A stretch of 64,000 nucleotides of DNA from Acidobacteriota bacterium (GTDB lineage: Bacteria > Acidobacteriota > Thermoanaerobaculia > UBA5066 > Gp7-AA6). The notes beneath the pieces were generated by a model. That model searched no databases. It was not told the DNA's origin and worked only from the letters and a program-made list of their open reading frames with translations. Within the stretch, counting starts at the first letter, position 1, and each line of letters begins with the position of its first letter. Made by a program: the position numbers and the translations under genes. Shown here piece by piece: positions 8,982 through 16,880 of this stretch. The DNA is taken from the NCBI GenBank assembly GCA_020199905.1, contig JAIVJS010000073.1, forward strand, positions 23,463 to 87,462, written 5' to 3'.

Positions 8982-10093
8982 GAGAGGCTCCTTCCGAGGC
9001 GCCGTCCGTAAACCTCGATCGCGACGAGAAAGAAAAAGAAGAGCGGCGCGCCTACGGCGGCCAGCGCCAGAAACCAGTGCGCGCGGCCGAAGGCCGAGAG
9101 CAGAATCACCAGGTAGATGAAGTCGCGCCTCGCCAGCGCGTCCGCGAGCCGGGACAGGCGAGTGGGGGCGCCCGCCGTGACGGAGGTGAACTGAGGTCCT
9201 TCGCGCACGGGAGCCATCGCGTGGCGGTACACGTACGCGGCCGAGCCGAGCGTGCCGACAATCGCGGCCGCACCGGCGACGAGCGGCCGGAGATCGCCGG
9301 CGGACCGACACCATCCGATCGCCATGCAGCCGAAGACCGCCGAGTGGACGACGTTGTCCCCCCAGAAATCGAGGACGCCACCGAGCCGCGATTCGGTGAA
9401 TTTCAAACGGGCGAGTTCGCCGTCGCAGCCGTCCAGGATCGAATGGAGAAGGAACAGCAAAGCGCCGGCGAACTGCCACGCGAGGGAGATCGACAGAAAA
9501 AACGAGGCGGCAATCAGCCCGACCGCGACGGAGATCGCCGTCATCGCGTTGGGCGTGACGGGTGTTCGCACCAGACGCTTCGTGATCGCCAGAGAGACCC
9601 GGCGTTCGAAGTGGCGGGAGAAGAAGCCCTCCGTGTCCTTGATCAGGCCCTGCAACAGCCACCGCTCCGCCGGACCGACGTCTCTTGCCGTGCGAAGCCT
9701 GAAAAGGCCCGCTCCGGCTCCGGGCGCCTCTTCGACGTCCGGCCGCTCGCGGCGCCGGCGCAGCCAATCGATGCGGGGGATCGCTCCCGAAGGGAGGACC
9801 AGTTCTCTCGCCGGCGCGGCGGGGCGCGCCTCCGTCTGTAAAGGGCCGCCGGCGGAGGATGCGCCCGTTCTGTCGCAGCCCGCAAGAGCCGGGACGATGC
9901 GGGCGGCCGTCCCGGCGAGGGCACCGGCGAGCCCCGGCGCCTCCTCGAACAGGATCTCCGAAAACCCGGCCCTCTGCGCGGCCAGGGCCACACGGCGCGC
10001 CAGCGGCAACCCGAGGATCGGCGTCGCGGAGGGGACGCCGTCCGACTCGGGAGCGAGAACGCGCAAAGCGGCCGGCATCTCCGGCCCCCTCAT
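8978..10093 (-). CDS. CDP-alcohol phosphotransferase with a degenerate N-terminal nucleotidyltransferase-like domain
   Basis: The 371-residue protein has two parts. Residues 1 to about 150 contain LGLPLARRVALAAQRAGFSEILF and VLPSGAIPRI, which recall a sugar-phosphate nucleotidyltransferase but lack its glycine-rich loop. From about residue 190 there is a polytopic CDP-alcohol phosphatidyltransferase domain with the full D-x2-D-G-x2-A-R...G-x3-D-x3-D motif (DGCDGELAR followed by GVLDFWGDN). The layout is like archaeal and thermophile di-inositol-phosphate-phosphate synthases, where the N-domain makes CDP-inositol. Here that role would pass to the separate gene at 13365-14084. The acceptor could be inositol phosphate, a diradylglycerol or another alcohol. 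ATGA overlaps join it to both neighbours. Confidence 0.85.
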   Translation of the reverse strand: MRGPEMPAALRVLAPESDGVPSATPILGLPLARRVALAAQRAGFSEILFEEAPGLAGALAGTAARIVPALAGCDRTGASSAGGPLQTEARPAAPARELVLPSGAIPRIDWLRRRRERPDVEEAPGAGAGLFRLRTARDVGPAERWLLQGLIKDTEGFFSRHFERRVSLAITKRLVRTPVTPNAMTAISVAVGLIAASFFLSISLAWQFAGALLFLLHSILDGCDGELARLKFTESRLGGVLDFWGDNVVHSAVFGCMAIGWCRSAGDLRPLVAGAAAIVGTLGSAAYVYRHAMAPVREGPQFTSVTAGAPTRLSRLADALARRDFIYLVILLSAFGRAHWFLALAAVGAPLFFFFLVAIEVYGRRLGRSLS

Positions 10094-11166
10094 CGCCCGC
10101 CACCCCTTCCGGCCGCGACTCCGGCGAGATCGCGGCCGGACGCAAAGGCCTGGATCCTCTTCCCGCCCCGCCGCGACGATTCCTGCGCGAGAAGAATCGC
10201 CTCCAGGCAGACCGCCGCTTCCGCGAGACTCGCCGAAGCGCGGCCGCGCGACATCGCGGAAACGAAGTCGTCCGCGACCCCGGCAAACCAATCCGGGTGG
10301 TGGGAGCCGTCGGACAGCGACGGGGCGTACTCGCGACGGCTCGCCTCTTCCCTTCCGGTTTCCAGCTCCAGCGACGCGCCGTCGATGCGGATCGTGCCCG
10401 CCGTGCCCTCGATCGTCACCCGGTTGCGCCTTTCCTCGCCCGCCCAGGTCAGGAAGAGACGCGCGTCTCCCCCGTCGAACGCGAGGCGGACATCTGCGGT
10501 GTCTTCGACGGGCCACCGGTGGTGCTTGCGCGTTTCGAGCCGGCCGGAGACCGACCGCAGCCGGCCGGCGAGCCACGTTGCGGCCATGTACACGGCGTGC
10601 CATCCGTGATCGACGAGAATTCCGCCTCCGGATCGCGACGGATCGAGCCGCCAGTTCGAGGCGCCCGCCGCGGGAGCGGCCGCCGAAGGCTCGGTGCGCG
10701 TCACCTCCCAGACGACGTTTCGCACCCGGCCGATCGCGCCCTGGCGCACGAGGGCGCCGGCGCGCTCCAGGCCGGGCGCGTGCTTCCAGTTGTGCACCGA
10801 GGCGAGCACGAGACCGCGCTCCTCCGAGAGAGTCTTCAGGCGGACGAGCTCTTCGCGGTCCAGAACGAGGGGCTTTTCGCAGAGCACGTGCAGTCCGCGC
10901 TCGAGTCCCGCGAGGATGGCCGCCCCGTGCGCGTCGGGCGGCGTGCAGATGTCGAGAAAGTCGAGCGGCTCCGAGGAAAGAAGCGACTCGAGGGAATCGT
11001 GCCAGACGGCCTGCGGCAGAGCTGCGGAAACGGCCCCGCGGGCTTCCCCCCGCGCGTCGGTGGCGGCGGCGATCGCGACATCCCGCCTCGACGACCAGCC
11101 GGGGAGGTGACCTTCGAGGGCCACGTGCCCCGCACCGATCAGAGCTCCACGCCACGTCTTCGGCAT
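10090..11166 (-). CDS. Gfo/Idh/MocA-family NAD(P)-dependent dehydrogenase
   Basis: The protein has 358 residues. It opens with the Rossmann segment RGALIGAGHVALEGHLPGW. The family signatures follow: DICTPPDAHGAAILAGLERG and HVLCEKPL, where the Glu-Lys-Pro lysine is catalytic. The C-terminal half is the alpha/beta substrate domain, with the HGWHAVYMAATWLAG segment carrying histidines near the active site. Relatives oxidise hydroxyls of sugars and inositols to ketones. Only one base separates it from the aminotransferase stop, and its own stop overlaps the next ATG. Oxidation of an inositol ring before transamination is the obvious hypothesis but is inference. Confidence 0.87.
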   Translation of the reverse strand: MPKTWRGALIGAGHVALEGHLPGWSSRRDVAIAAATDARGEARGAVSAALPQAVWHDSLESLLSSEPLDFLDICTPPDAHGAAILAGLERGLHVLCEKPLVLDREELVRLKTLSEERGLVLASVHNWKHAPGLERAGALVRQGAIGRVRNVVWEVTRTEPSAAAPAAGASNWRLDPSRSGGGILVDHGWHAVYMAATWLAGRLRSVSGRLETRKHHRWPVEDTADVRLAFDGGDARLFLTWAGEERRNRVTIEGTAGTIRIDGASLELETGREEASRREYAPSLSDGSHHPDWFAGVADDFVSAMSRGRASASLAEAAVCLEAILLAQESSRRGGKRIQAFASGRDLAGVAAGRGGGR

Positions 11167-11167
11167 T

Positions 11168-12505
11168 TCAGGGTTCCGCAAAGACCGCGGACATCGCATC
11201 GTCCAGAGCCTGTAGCCCTTCGAGAGCGGTTTCCTCATCGATGACCAGGGGCGGATTGATGCGAATCGAGGACGAGTAGCACATGGACACGAGTCCCCGC
11301 CGGAGGCATTCCTGGAAGAGAGCGCGGGTCCACCTCTTCTCCAGCGGTTCCTTCGTCGTGCGATCCGACACCAGCTCTATGCCGAGAAGGAGTCCGCGCC
11401 CTCGAACGTCGCCGATGAACCGGTGTCGCTCCTTCATCTCCTCCAGCCGGGCGAGCATCACTCGGCCGACGCGGTCCGCGTTTTCCGCCAGCTTCTCCCC
11501 GATCAGGATCTCGAGCGAAGCGAGCCCCGCGGCGGCGGCGAGCGGATTGCCTCCATAGGACGAGGAGCTCCCGCTCGGATTGGAGAACGGCGCGTGCGCC
11601 GTCAGGGCGTCGGTCGAGACGACGCCGGCGAGCGGGAACCCGCCCCCGATTCCCTTTCCGACCGTGAGCACGTCCGGAACGATCCCTTCGTGGTCGCATG
11701 CCCACGTCCGTCCCGTGCGTCCGAATCCCGTGAGCATCTCGTCCGCGATGAAGAGCGCGCCGTTTTCGCGCGCGACCTCGCGCACGGCGGGGAGGAATCC
11801 GGCGGGTGGAATGACGTTGCCGGCGGTTCCCTGGATCGGCTCGATGATGATCGCCGCGATCTCTCCGCCCGTGTCTTCCCGGATCGTCCGGCGCAACTCT
11901 TCGACGCAGGCGAGCCCGCAGTCCGGATACTCGAGCTTCAGGGGACAGCGGTAGCAATTGGCGTAGGGAGCGGTGTAGAGACCCGGCACGAAGGGCCCGA
12001 GCTGATGCTTGAATTCCCCGGAGAGCAGGGGGAGGACGCCGCCCGTTTTTCCGTGGAAGGCGCCCGTGAACCCGATGAACTCGAACTTCCGGGTGGCGGA
12101 CTTGGCCAGCCGGAACGCCGCCTCGACGGCCTCGGCTCCCCCGGAGAAGAGCTGGATGCGCGAGAGCCCCGGCGGCGTGACGGTCGCCAAAAGCTCCAGA
12201 AATCGCGTGCGGACTTCCGTCGTGAAGCTTCCGAACGTCAGTTCCTCGAGTTGCTTCTTCAGGCTCTCGACGTAGTGGGGATGGCAGTGGCCGACGCTCC
12301 CAACGCCGATCCCGGCGACGAAGTCGATGTACTCGTTGCGGTCCTCGTCGAAGAGCCGCGTCCCCCGGCCCCGCGCCATCGCGAGACCCGAGTAAAGCGC
12401 GATCGACTGCAGTCCCGGGGCCATGTGCGCGCTTTCGCGCGCGAAGAGCTCGCGGGACCGCGGCCCCGCCATCGTCTCCGCCTGGTCCCCCATGACCTTC
12501 GTCAT
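11168..12505 (-). CDS. Class III pyridoxal-phosphate aminotransferase
   Basis: The 445-residue protein is full length for the family (acetylornithine/GABA/omega-amino aminotransferases). The segment DFVAGIGVGSVGHCHP contacts the substrate pocket. FSGGAEAVEAAFRLAKSAT binds the cofactor phosphate. ADEMLTGFGRTG has the Asp that pairs with the pyridine N, and TVGKGIGGGFPLAG has the Schiff-base Lys. The segment ANCYRCPLKLEYPDCGLAC has four Cys and could bind metal. Its ATG overlaps the ATP-grasp stop (ATGA). In this setting the amino acceptor could be a keto-cyclitol, but a plain acetylornithine or GABA activity cannot be excluded from sequence. Confidence 0.88.
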   Translation of the reverse strand: MTKVMGDQAETMAGPRSRELFARESAHMAPGLQSIALYSGLAMARGRGTRLFDEDRNEYIDFVAGIGVGSVGHCHPHYVESLKKQLEELTFGSFTTEVRTRFLELLATVTPPGLSRIQLFSGGAEAVEAAFRLAKSATRKFEFIGFTGAFHGKTGGVLPLLSGEFKHQLGPFVPGLYTAPYANCYRCPLKLEYPDCGLACVEELRRTIREDTGGEIAAIIIEPIQGTAGNVIPPAGFLPAVREVARENGALFIADEMLTGFGRTGRTWACDHEGIVPDVLTVGKGIGGGFPLAGVVSTDALTAHAPFSNPSGSSSSYGGNPLAAAAGLASLEILIGEKLAENADRVGRVMLARLEEMKERHRFIGDVRGRGLLLGIELVSDRTTKEPLEKRWTRALFQECLRRGLVSMCYSSSIRINPPLVIDEETALEGLQALDDAMSAVFAEP

Positions 12506-13368
12506 TCTGTCACTCCGGTTCGGACGTGCGAGCGGAAACGGGCCGCGAGAAACGCCGCGATCCGCGCGGCCGCGGTCTCACGAAAGAGCGCGAAGCTCGG
12601 CCAGGCATTCAGGTCGATCACGACGGGATCGCCGCCGGGGGGGACGATAGCGTCACCCCCCCAGACATCCAGCTCGAGCGCGCCGGCCGCGCCTTCGGCC
12701 GCACGCCGCAGCGCCGCCGGATCGAAAGGATGGTTTTCGAGGTCCTGGTCGCGATGGTAGAACCACTCGAACCACGCGGGCGCCCCCGGCTCGGGCGCCG
12801 CGACTCCGTAGAACTTCACGAGATCGCCGGGAACGTGCTCCTGGAGGAGCGCCCGGGCGACTCCGCGCCGGGAGAAATCCCGCAGCGCCAAAAGCGCGGC
12901 GGCGGTGTCCGGAGGCCGGAGGACGTCGCCCTCTTCGGTCGCGTGAACGTCCCCGCGCTTGATCCAGAGACCTCCGAGGTCGATGGCGTCGCCGGGTCCG
13001 AGGGGCGGCCGCTCGGACGTCGAGACCAGAACGCTCGCGGGAAACCGGACGCCCTCGCGCGCAAAGATGGCGGCCGTCCGGTCGCGGTATGTGTTGCGCA
13101 CTCCCGCGGGACGGTTCAGGACACAGGCTCCCTCCGCCTCCCAGCCGGCGAGCCTCTCCAGGACAGGCAGACGCTCGCACATCACGAAAAGCGATTCGGG
13201 CCGCTCCTTTCCGCCGCCCGTGAGCTCTTCCGCGGTCGTGAGGGAGACGGAAAAGCCCTGCCGCTCGAGGCATCCGGCGACCGCCCTCAGGATCAACGCG
13301 TCGTCCGTCTCGCGTCCGGGCGAATGAACGAGCTCCCGGTAAATGCCCCAGGCCCGCTCCGCTGTCAC
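12502..13368 (-). CDS. ATP-grasp enzyme (inositol-phosphate-kinase-like or ligase)
   Basis: The product has 288 residues from GTG 13368, which overlaps the previous stop as GTGA. Features of an ATP-grasp fold are a central LGGLWIKRGD lysine strand, LLQEHVPGDLVKFYGV near residue 195, and a C-terminal metal-binding strand VVIDLNAWPSF with the Asp-x-Asn pair. The last motif resembles both RimK-type ligases and eukaryotic inositol tris/tetrakisphosphate kinases (DIN-x-FPG). Because the neighbours are an inositol-phosphate synthase and a CDP-alcohol phosphotransferase, an inositol-phosphate kinase role is attractive. An amino-acid ligase acting on an amine made by the adjacent aminotransferase is equally possible. 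Fold fairly sure, reaction unknown. Confidence 0.7.
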   Translation of the reverse strand: MTAERAWGIYRELVHSPGRETDDALILRAVAGCLERQGFSVSLTTAEELTGGGKERPESLFVMCERLPVLERLAGWEAEGACVLNRPAGVRNTYRDRTAAIFAREGVRFPASVLVSTSERPPLGPGDAIDLGGLWIKRGDVHATEEGDVLRPPDTAAALLALRDFSRRGVARALLQEHVPGDLVKFYGVAAPEPGAPAWFEWFYHRDQDLENHPFDPAALRRAAEGAAGALELDVWGGDAIVPPGGDPVVIDLNAWPSFALFRETAAARIAAFLAARFRSHVRTGVTE

Positions 13369-14084
13369 GAAGACGTCTCTGCCGACGCGGACCGCCGGCG
13401 CGCCAGCTCTTCCGCGACCGCCACGTCCCGTCCACGGTCCACATCGACGACCTTCCCGACGGAAACCGCCCGGACGGGCTCTTCCTGACGGACGAGCCAG
13501 TGAAGAAACTCGCGCAGTCGGTCCGCGGGGGCGTCCGCCGCGAGCTCGCGGGCCCGGGCGGAAAAGAGATACGCGCCGGCGGTGACGCAATCGCCCCCCT
13601 CGCCTCCGAGCGCCTCGACCGCGCCATCGCCGCGCGTTCTCACCCAGAGCGGCCGCTCGTCGTCCACGAACCGGGTGACCGCGAGGACGGTGGAGTCGGC
13701 GGGCGTCGCGACCGCGGCACGCACGAACCCGGCAAAGTCCTCGGGGAGCCACCAGCCGTCGACCGTGGAAAAGAGGATTCGGCCGGCCGGGATCCTGGCT
13801 GAGAGCGCCCGGAAGCTCTCGAACGACGAGGACGTCCTCCGCAGGAGGATGTCGATCTCCGCACCGGGAAAGCGCGACCGGACGAAGGCGGCGCAGTCCT
13901 CCTCCGAATCGCTGAAGATGATGGCGAGCCGAGTCACGCCGGAAGCCAGGAAGTTCGAGATGGCGTGCTCGATCAGCGGAACGCCGGCCACCCGAACGAG
14001 CGGCTTGGGCCCGTCCCAGCCGTCCGAGCGCAGGCGGCTGCCTTCCCCCGCCGCGAGGATCGCTCCGAAGACCGGGGCGGTCAC
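13365..14084 (-). CDS. Sugar/cyclitol-phosphate nucleotidyltransferase
   Basis: The 239-residue protein starts at GTG 14084. It opens with FGAILAAGEGSRL and then GPKPLVRVAGVPLIEHAI, the G-x-G-x-R nucleotide loop and Lys of NTP-transferase (MobA/RfbA-type) enzymes. A metal site is likely at STVDGWW, about 110 residues in. It would activate a phosphorylated sugar or cyclitol with an NTP. With the CDP-alcohol phosphotransferase in the same operon, CTP and inositol 1-phosphate giving CDP-inositol is the simplest reading. GTGA overlaps connect it to the phosphatase before and the ATP-grasp gene after it. Confidence 0.85.
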   Translation of the reverse strand: MTAPVFGAILAAGEGSRLRSDGWDGPKPLVRVAGVPLIEHAISNFLASGVTRLAIIFSDSEEDCAAFVRSRFPGAEIDILLRRTSSSFESFRALSARIPAGRILFSTVDGWWLPEDFAGFVRAAVATPADSTVLAVTRFVDDERPLWVRTRGDGAVEALGGEGGDCVTAGAYLFSARARELAADAPADRLREFLHWLVRQEEPVRAVSVGKVVDVDRGRDVAVAEELARRRSASAETSS

Positions 14085-14782
14085 GGCAGGATCCCGCAGA
14101 GGTCCTCGAGGCGCCCGATTTCGGCGTCCCCAGGGCAGCAGAGAGAAGGCGCCGCGCCGTTTGTGGCGCGCAGCAGGACGTGCCGCATCCCGACGCCTCG
14201 TGCGCCCGCCATGTCGCGGGGGATCGAATCGCCGACGAAAATGGCGGCCGGCGCACCGACTTCGAGCGCCGCGAGGGCCGCTTCGAAGATGGCCGGCGCG
14301 GGCTTCGAGCAGCCGACGACCACCGAGTCGATCGAGGCCAGAAAGAATCGGGCAATCCCGGCCTCTTCGCACACGCTCTGCAGGTTGCCGTAGAAGTTGG
14401 ACACGATCCCGAGCCGGTAGGAAGCAGAAAGCCTTCCCAGCAGGTCAGCCCGGCGCGCGAGCGTCCCGCGCGTCTCCTCCGCGAACCGGCGGCCGGCGCG
14501 CTCGGCGGCGGCGGCTCCGGCGCCGAGCCGGGCCGCGACTCCCCGGCTCAGGAGAGCGATCGTCTCCGAAAGGAGGAACGACGGGGGGATCGTTCCGACG
14601 AGCGCGTCGTCTGCGGCGTAAAAAGCGGGATCAAAGCGCGTCCGCGGGGTCTCTCCCGCTTCCTCGCTCCAGATGCGGAAGAAGCGCTCCTTCCACGGCT
14701 CGCCGTCCGAATCGAGGGTGCCGCCGAAATCGAAGAGCACGGCCTCGGGCCGCGGCCCCAACACCGGTAAAGCGCGCGTCAC
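14081..14782 (-). CDS. HAD-superfamily phosphatase
   Basis: The 233-residue protein starts at GTG 14782. Motif I is the variant DFGGTLDSDG (nucleophile Asp, with Gly in place of the usual second Asp). Motif II is GIVSNFYGN, a Lys follows in VVGCSKPAP, and motif IV is GDSIPRD. The cap is helical, as in subfamily I. The second Asp of motif I (normally D-x-D) reads as Gly or Thr here, as in some HAD variants. In context it could remove the phosphate left after an inositol-phosphate condensation, parallel to the phosphatidylinositol-phosphate phosphatase step in Bacteroides. GTGA overlaps tie it to both neighbours. Confidence 0.82.
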   Translation of the reverse strand: MTRALPVLGPRPEAVLFDFGGTLDSDGEPWKERFFRIWSEEAGETPRTRFDPAFYAADDALVGTIPPSFLLSETIALLSRGVAARLGAGAAAAERAGRRFAEETRGTLARRADLLGRLSASYRLGIVSNFYGNLQSVCEEAGIARFFLASIDSVVVGCSKPAPAIFEAALAALEVGAPAAIFVGDSIPRDMAGARGVGMRHVLLRATNGAAPSLCCPGDAEIGRLEDLCGILP

Positions 14783-15888
14783 GGGTTGGACTCCGGCGCG
14801 GGAATGGAAGCGACGAGGGACGCCGGCCGGGGAGGCGCGGCGCCGCCCGGGCCGCGGCCGAAGGCGGCCCGTCCCGAAGCTCCCGCCAGAACGACAAGCC
14901 CGGGAAGAATCCACGCGAGCTCCCTCGCGCGGCGCAGCAACGCGTAAGCGGCGCCCTGCGGCGCGGGCAGCCCGAGAAGCACGAAGACGGCGACACGAAT
15001 CCCCTCCGCGGTCCCGATCCGGCCCGGCACGAACAGGAAGACATTGTTGAGCGTCATCGCGAGCGCCTCGACGGCAAACGCCGCTGCCCAGCCCGCGTGC
15101 GGAGTCAGGAGCCGGAGGAGGATCCGCGTCTCGAGGAGCCCGCCGCACCAGCCGAGGAAGCACCAGGCAACCGCGGCGGCAAAACGGCGGGGGTGCATCC
15201 GGTAGAAATCCCGGATGCGCAGGTCGACCGCGCGTGCCGGGCGGCGGAACCGCCCGAGGCGGCGGCCGAGCGGCTTCCAGCGCGCCATCCGGTCGAGCAG
15301 CGGCGCATAGGTGCCGCGCTGCAGCGCCCACGTCATCAGGGCGAGCAGGAGGCCCAGACCTCCCGTTGCGGCCAGAGCGCCGGCGCTCGCCGGGAGCGGG
15401 AGCCGAAATCTCGTGAGCGCGACGCCGACTCCGGCGCAGACGAACAGCCACTGAGCCAGAAGGTCCGCGTGCTTGTGGATGGTGACGGAGGAGAGCGCCG
15501 CCTCAGGCGCCGCCATCCCGCGGAGGAGCGGCACTTTGAGAGGCTCTCCCGCGACATTGCCCGGCACGAGCGTGTTGGCGGCGTCCCCCGCGAGGTAAAC
15601 CGCCAACAGCCTGGGAAACTGCCGCCACGAAGGGAGGGGATCGATCACCGCGCGCCAGCCCAGGGCGAACGCGGCCTGCGCGAGCGTGTAGAGGACGATG
15701 AGAAGAGGGAACCAGGCGCCCACGCGCGAGACGTTCCACACGATTTCCCGCCAGCCGGCGGAGGCGAACACGAAGACGCCCAGCGAAAGGCCGGCGACGG
15801 CGAGGACCGCCGGGAGCGCGCGCGAGCGGAGACGGGAGGGGTTCGAGCCGAAGCCGCTCCGCGGCTTTTCGATCGGAGGCGAAGACAC
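14779..15888 (-). CDS. Lysylphosphatidylglycerol-synthase-TM/UPF0104 family membrane protein (flippase-like)
   Basis: A 369-residue polytopic protein with about eight hydrophobic segments. VPGNVAGEPLKVPLL near residue 100 and LFVPGRIGTAEG near residue 290 are the duplicated P-x-x-x-G-E/EG signatures of the UPF0104 family, which includes MprF flippase domains, AglD and hopanoid-associated HpnL. GTG 15888 was chosen because it lies 8 bp after the ispH stop behind a purine-rich stretch; upstream residues are a shadow of ispH. It probably moves a lipid-linked product across the inner membrane, which suits an operon making a lipid head group. Confidence 0.82.
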   Translation of the reverse strand: MSSPPIEKPRSGFGSNPSRLRSRALPAVLAVAGLSLGVFVFASAGWREIVWNVSRVGAWFPLLIVLYTLAQAAFALGWRAVIDPLPSWRQFPRLLAVYLAGDAANTLVPGNVAGEPLKVPLLRGMAAPEAALSSVTIHKHADLLAQWLFVCAGVGVALTRFRLPLPASAGALAATGGLGLLLALMTWALQRGTYAPLLDRMARWKPLGRRLGRFRRPARAVDLRIRDFYRMHPRRFAAAVAWCFLGWCGGLLETRILLRLLTPHAGWAAAFAVEALAMTLNNVFLFVPGRIGTAEGIRVAVFVLLGLPAPQGAAYALLRRARELAWILPGLVVLAGASGRAAFGRGPGGAAPPRPASLVASIPAPESNP

Positions 15889-15896
15889 GATCCCGC

Positions 15897-16880
15897 TCAG
15901 GGCAGCCTGGACCGCGCAGGCAGCAGCGCCTTCAGCTCCAGGGGAAGGGAAAAGGTGACGTTCTCCCGAACGGTCTCGAACTCCCGGACTGAATCGACCC
16001 CGAGCGACCTTCGGGCGTAGTCCACCACCTCCTGCACGAGGATCTCCGGCGCCGAAGCGCTCGCCGTCAGGCCGAGGACGCGAACGCCTTCGAGCCACCG
16101 AGCGTCGATGTCGCCGGCGCCCTCGATGAGATGGGAGGGAATCCCCTGGCCGAGTGCCACTTCGCAGAGTCGCAGTGAGTTCGAACTGTTCGGCGCTCCG
16201 AGAACCAGGAGCGTCTCAACGTGCGGCGCCATCGCGCGCACGGCGTCCTGGCGGTTCTGAGTCGCGTAACAGATGTCGCCCCTGGCGGGCGAGACGAGCG
16301 CCGGAAAGCGTCGCTGGAGCACCGCGGCGATCTCGCGCGTGTCGTCGACCGAGAGAGTCGTCTGCGTCAAATACGCGACGCGCTCGGGATCGGGAACCTC
16401 CACGCTTTCCGCATCCTCTTTCGTGCCGACGAGGCGAATCGAGTCGCGGGCTTCTCCCAGGGTGCCTATGGTCTCGTCATGCTTCTCGTGGCCGATCAGG
16501 ATGATCGTGTAGCCGCGCCGGGCGAAGTGGATCGCCTCGACGTGGACTTTGGTGACGAGCGGGCACGTCGCGTCGATGGTTCGCAGCCGCTTACGCGTCG
16601 CCTGCTCGCGCACCCCCGGCGAGACGCCGTGAGCCGAGTAGATGAGCCACGCCCCGTCCGGAGCTTCGTGAACTTCCTCGACGAAGCGAGCGCCCTTCTC
16701 TCGAAGCTCGTCCACGACGTAGCGGTTGTGGATGATCTCCTTCCGGACGTACACGGGCCCGTCGCAGATCTCGATCGGCCGCTGGACCACGTCGATGGCA
16801 CGAACGACGCCCGCGCAGAAGCCGCGAAGCCCGGCGACGAGCAGTGTCCGTCCAAGGGCGGGCGCCTCCGCGGGAGTCAC
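15897..16880 (-). CDS. ispH: 4-Hydroxy-3-methylbut-2-enyl diphosphate reductase
   Basis: The 327-residue enzyme of the last MEP-pathway step makes IPP and DMAPP. The three Fe-S cysteines are in GFCAGVVRA (Cys22), DATCPLVTKVH and the later GAPNSSNSLRL region preceded by DICYATQNRQ. The substrate-binding histidines (HNRYVVDEL, SAHGVSP, GHEKHDETIG) and TQTTLS are intact. GTG 16880 overlaps the dxs stop as GTGA. Position directly after dxs suggests a supply of isoprenoid precursors for hopanoids (genes at 21-27 kb) or for a product of this operon. Confidence 0.96.
   Translation of the reverse strand: MTPAEAPALGRTLLVAGLRGFCAGVVRAIDVVQRPIEICDGPVYVRKEIIHNRYVVDELREKGARFVEEVHEAPDGAWLIYSAHGVSPGVREQATRKRLRTIDATCPLVTKVHVEAIHFARRGYTIILIGHEKHDETIGTLGEARDSIRLVGTKEDAESVEVPDPERVAYLTQTTLSVDDTREIAAVLQRRFPALVSPARGDICYATQNRQDAVRAMAPHVETLLVLGAPNSSNSLRLCEVALGQGIPSHLIEGAGDIDARWLEGVRVLGLTASASAPEILVQEVVDYARRSLGVDSVREFETVRENVTFSLPLELKALLPARSRLP

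Noticed and set aside
7587..10286. A single 899-residue reading frame covering inositol-phosphate synthase and upstream sequence
   Set aside because: Only residues from ATG 8981 match the enzyme. The upstream part is the antisense-frame shadow of the CDP-alcohol phosphotransferase gene, rich in Arg/Gly/Pro without motifs.
13382..14372. Extended N-terminus of the nucleotidyltransferase upstream of GTG 14084
   Set aside because: The extension is a shadow of the HAD gene, and the nucleotide loop FGAILAAGEGSRL begins right after GTG 14084.
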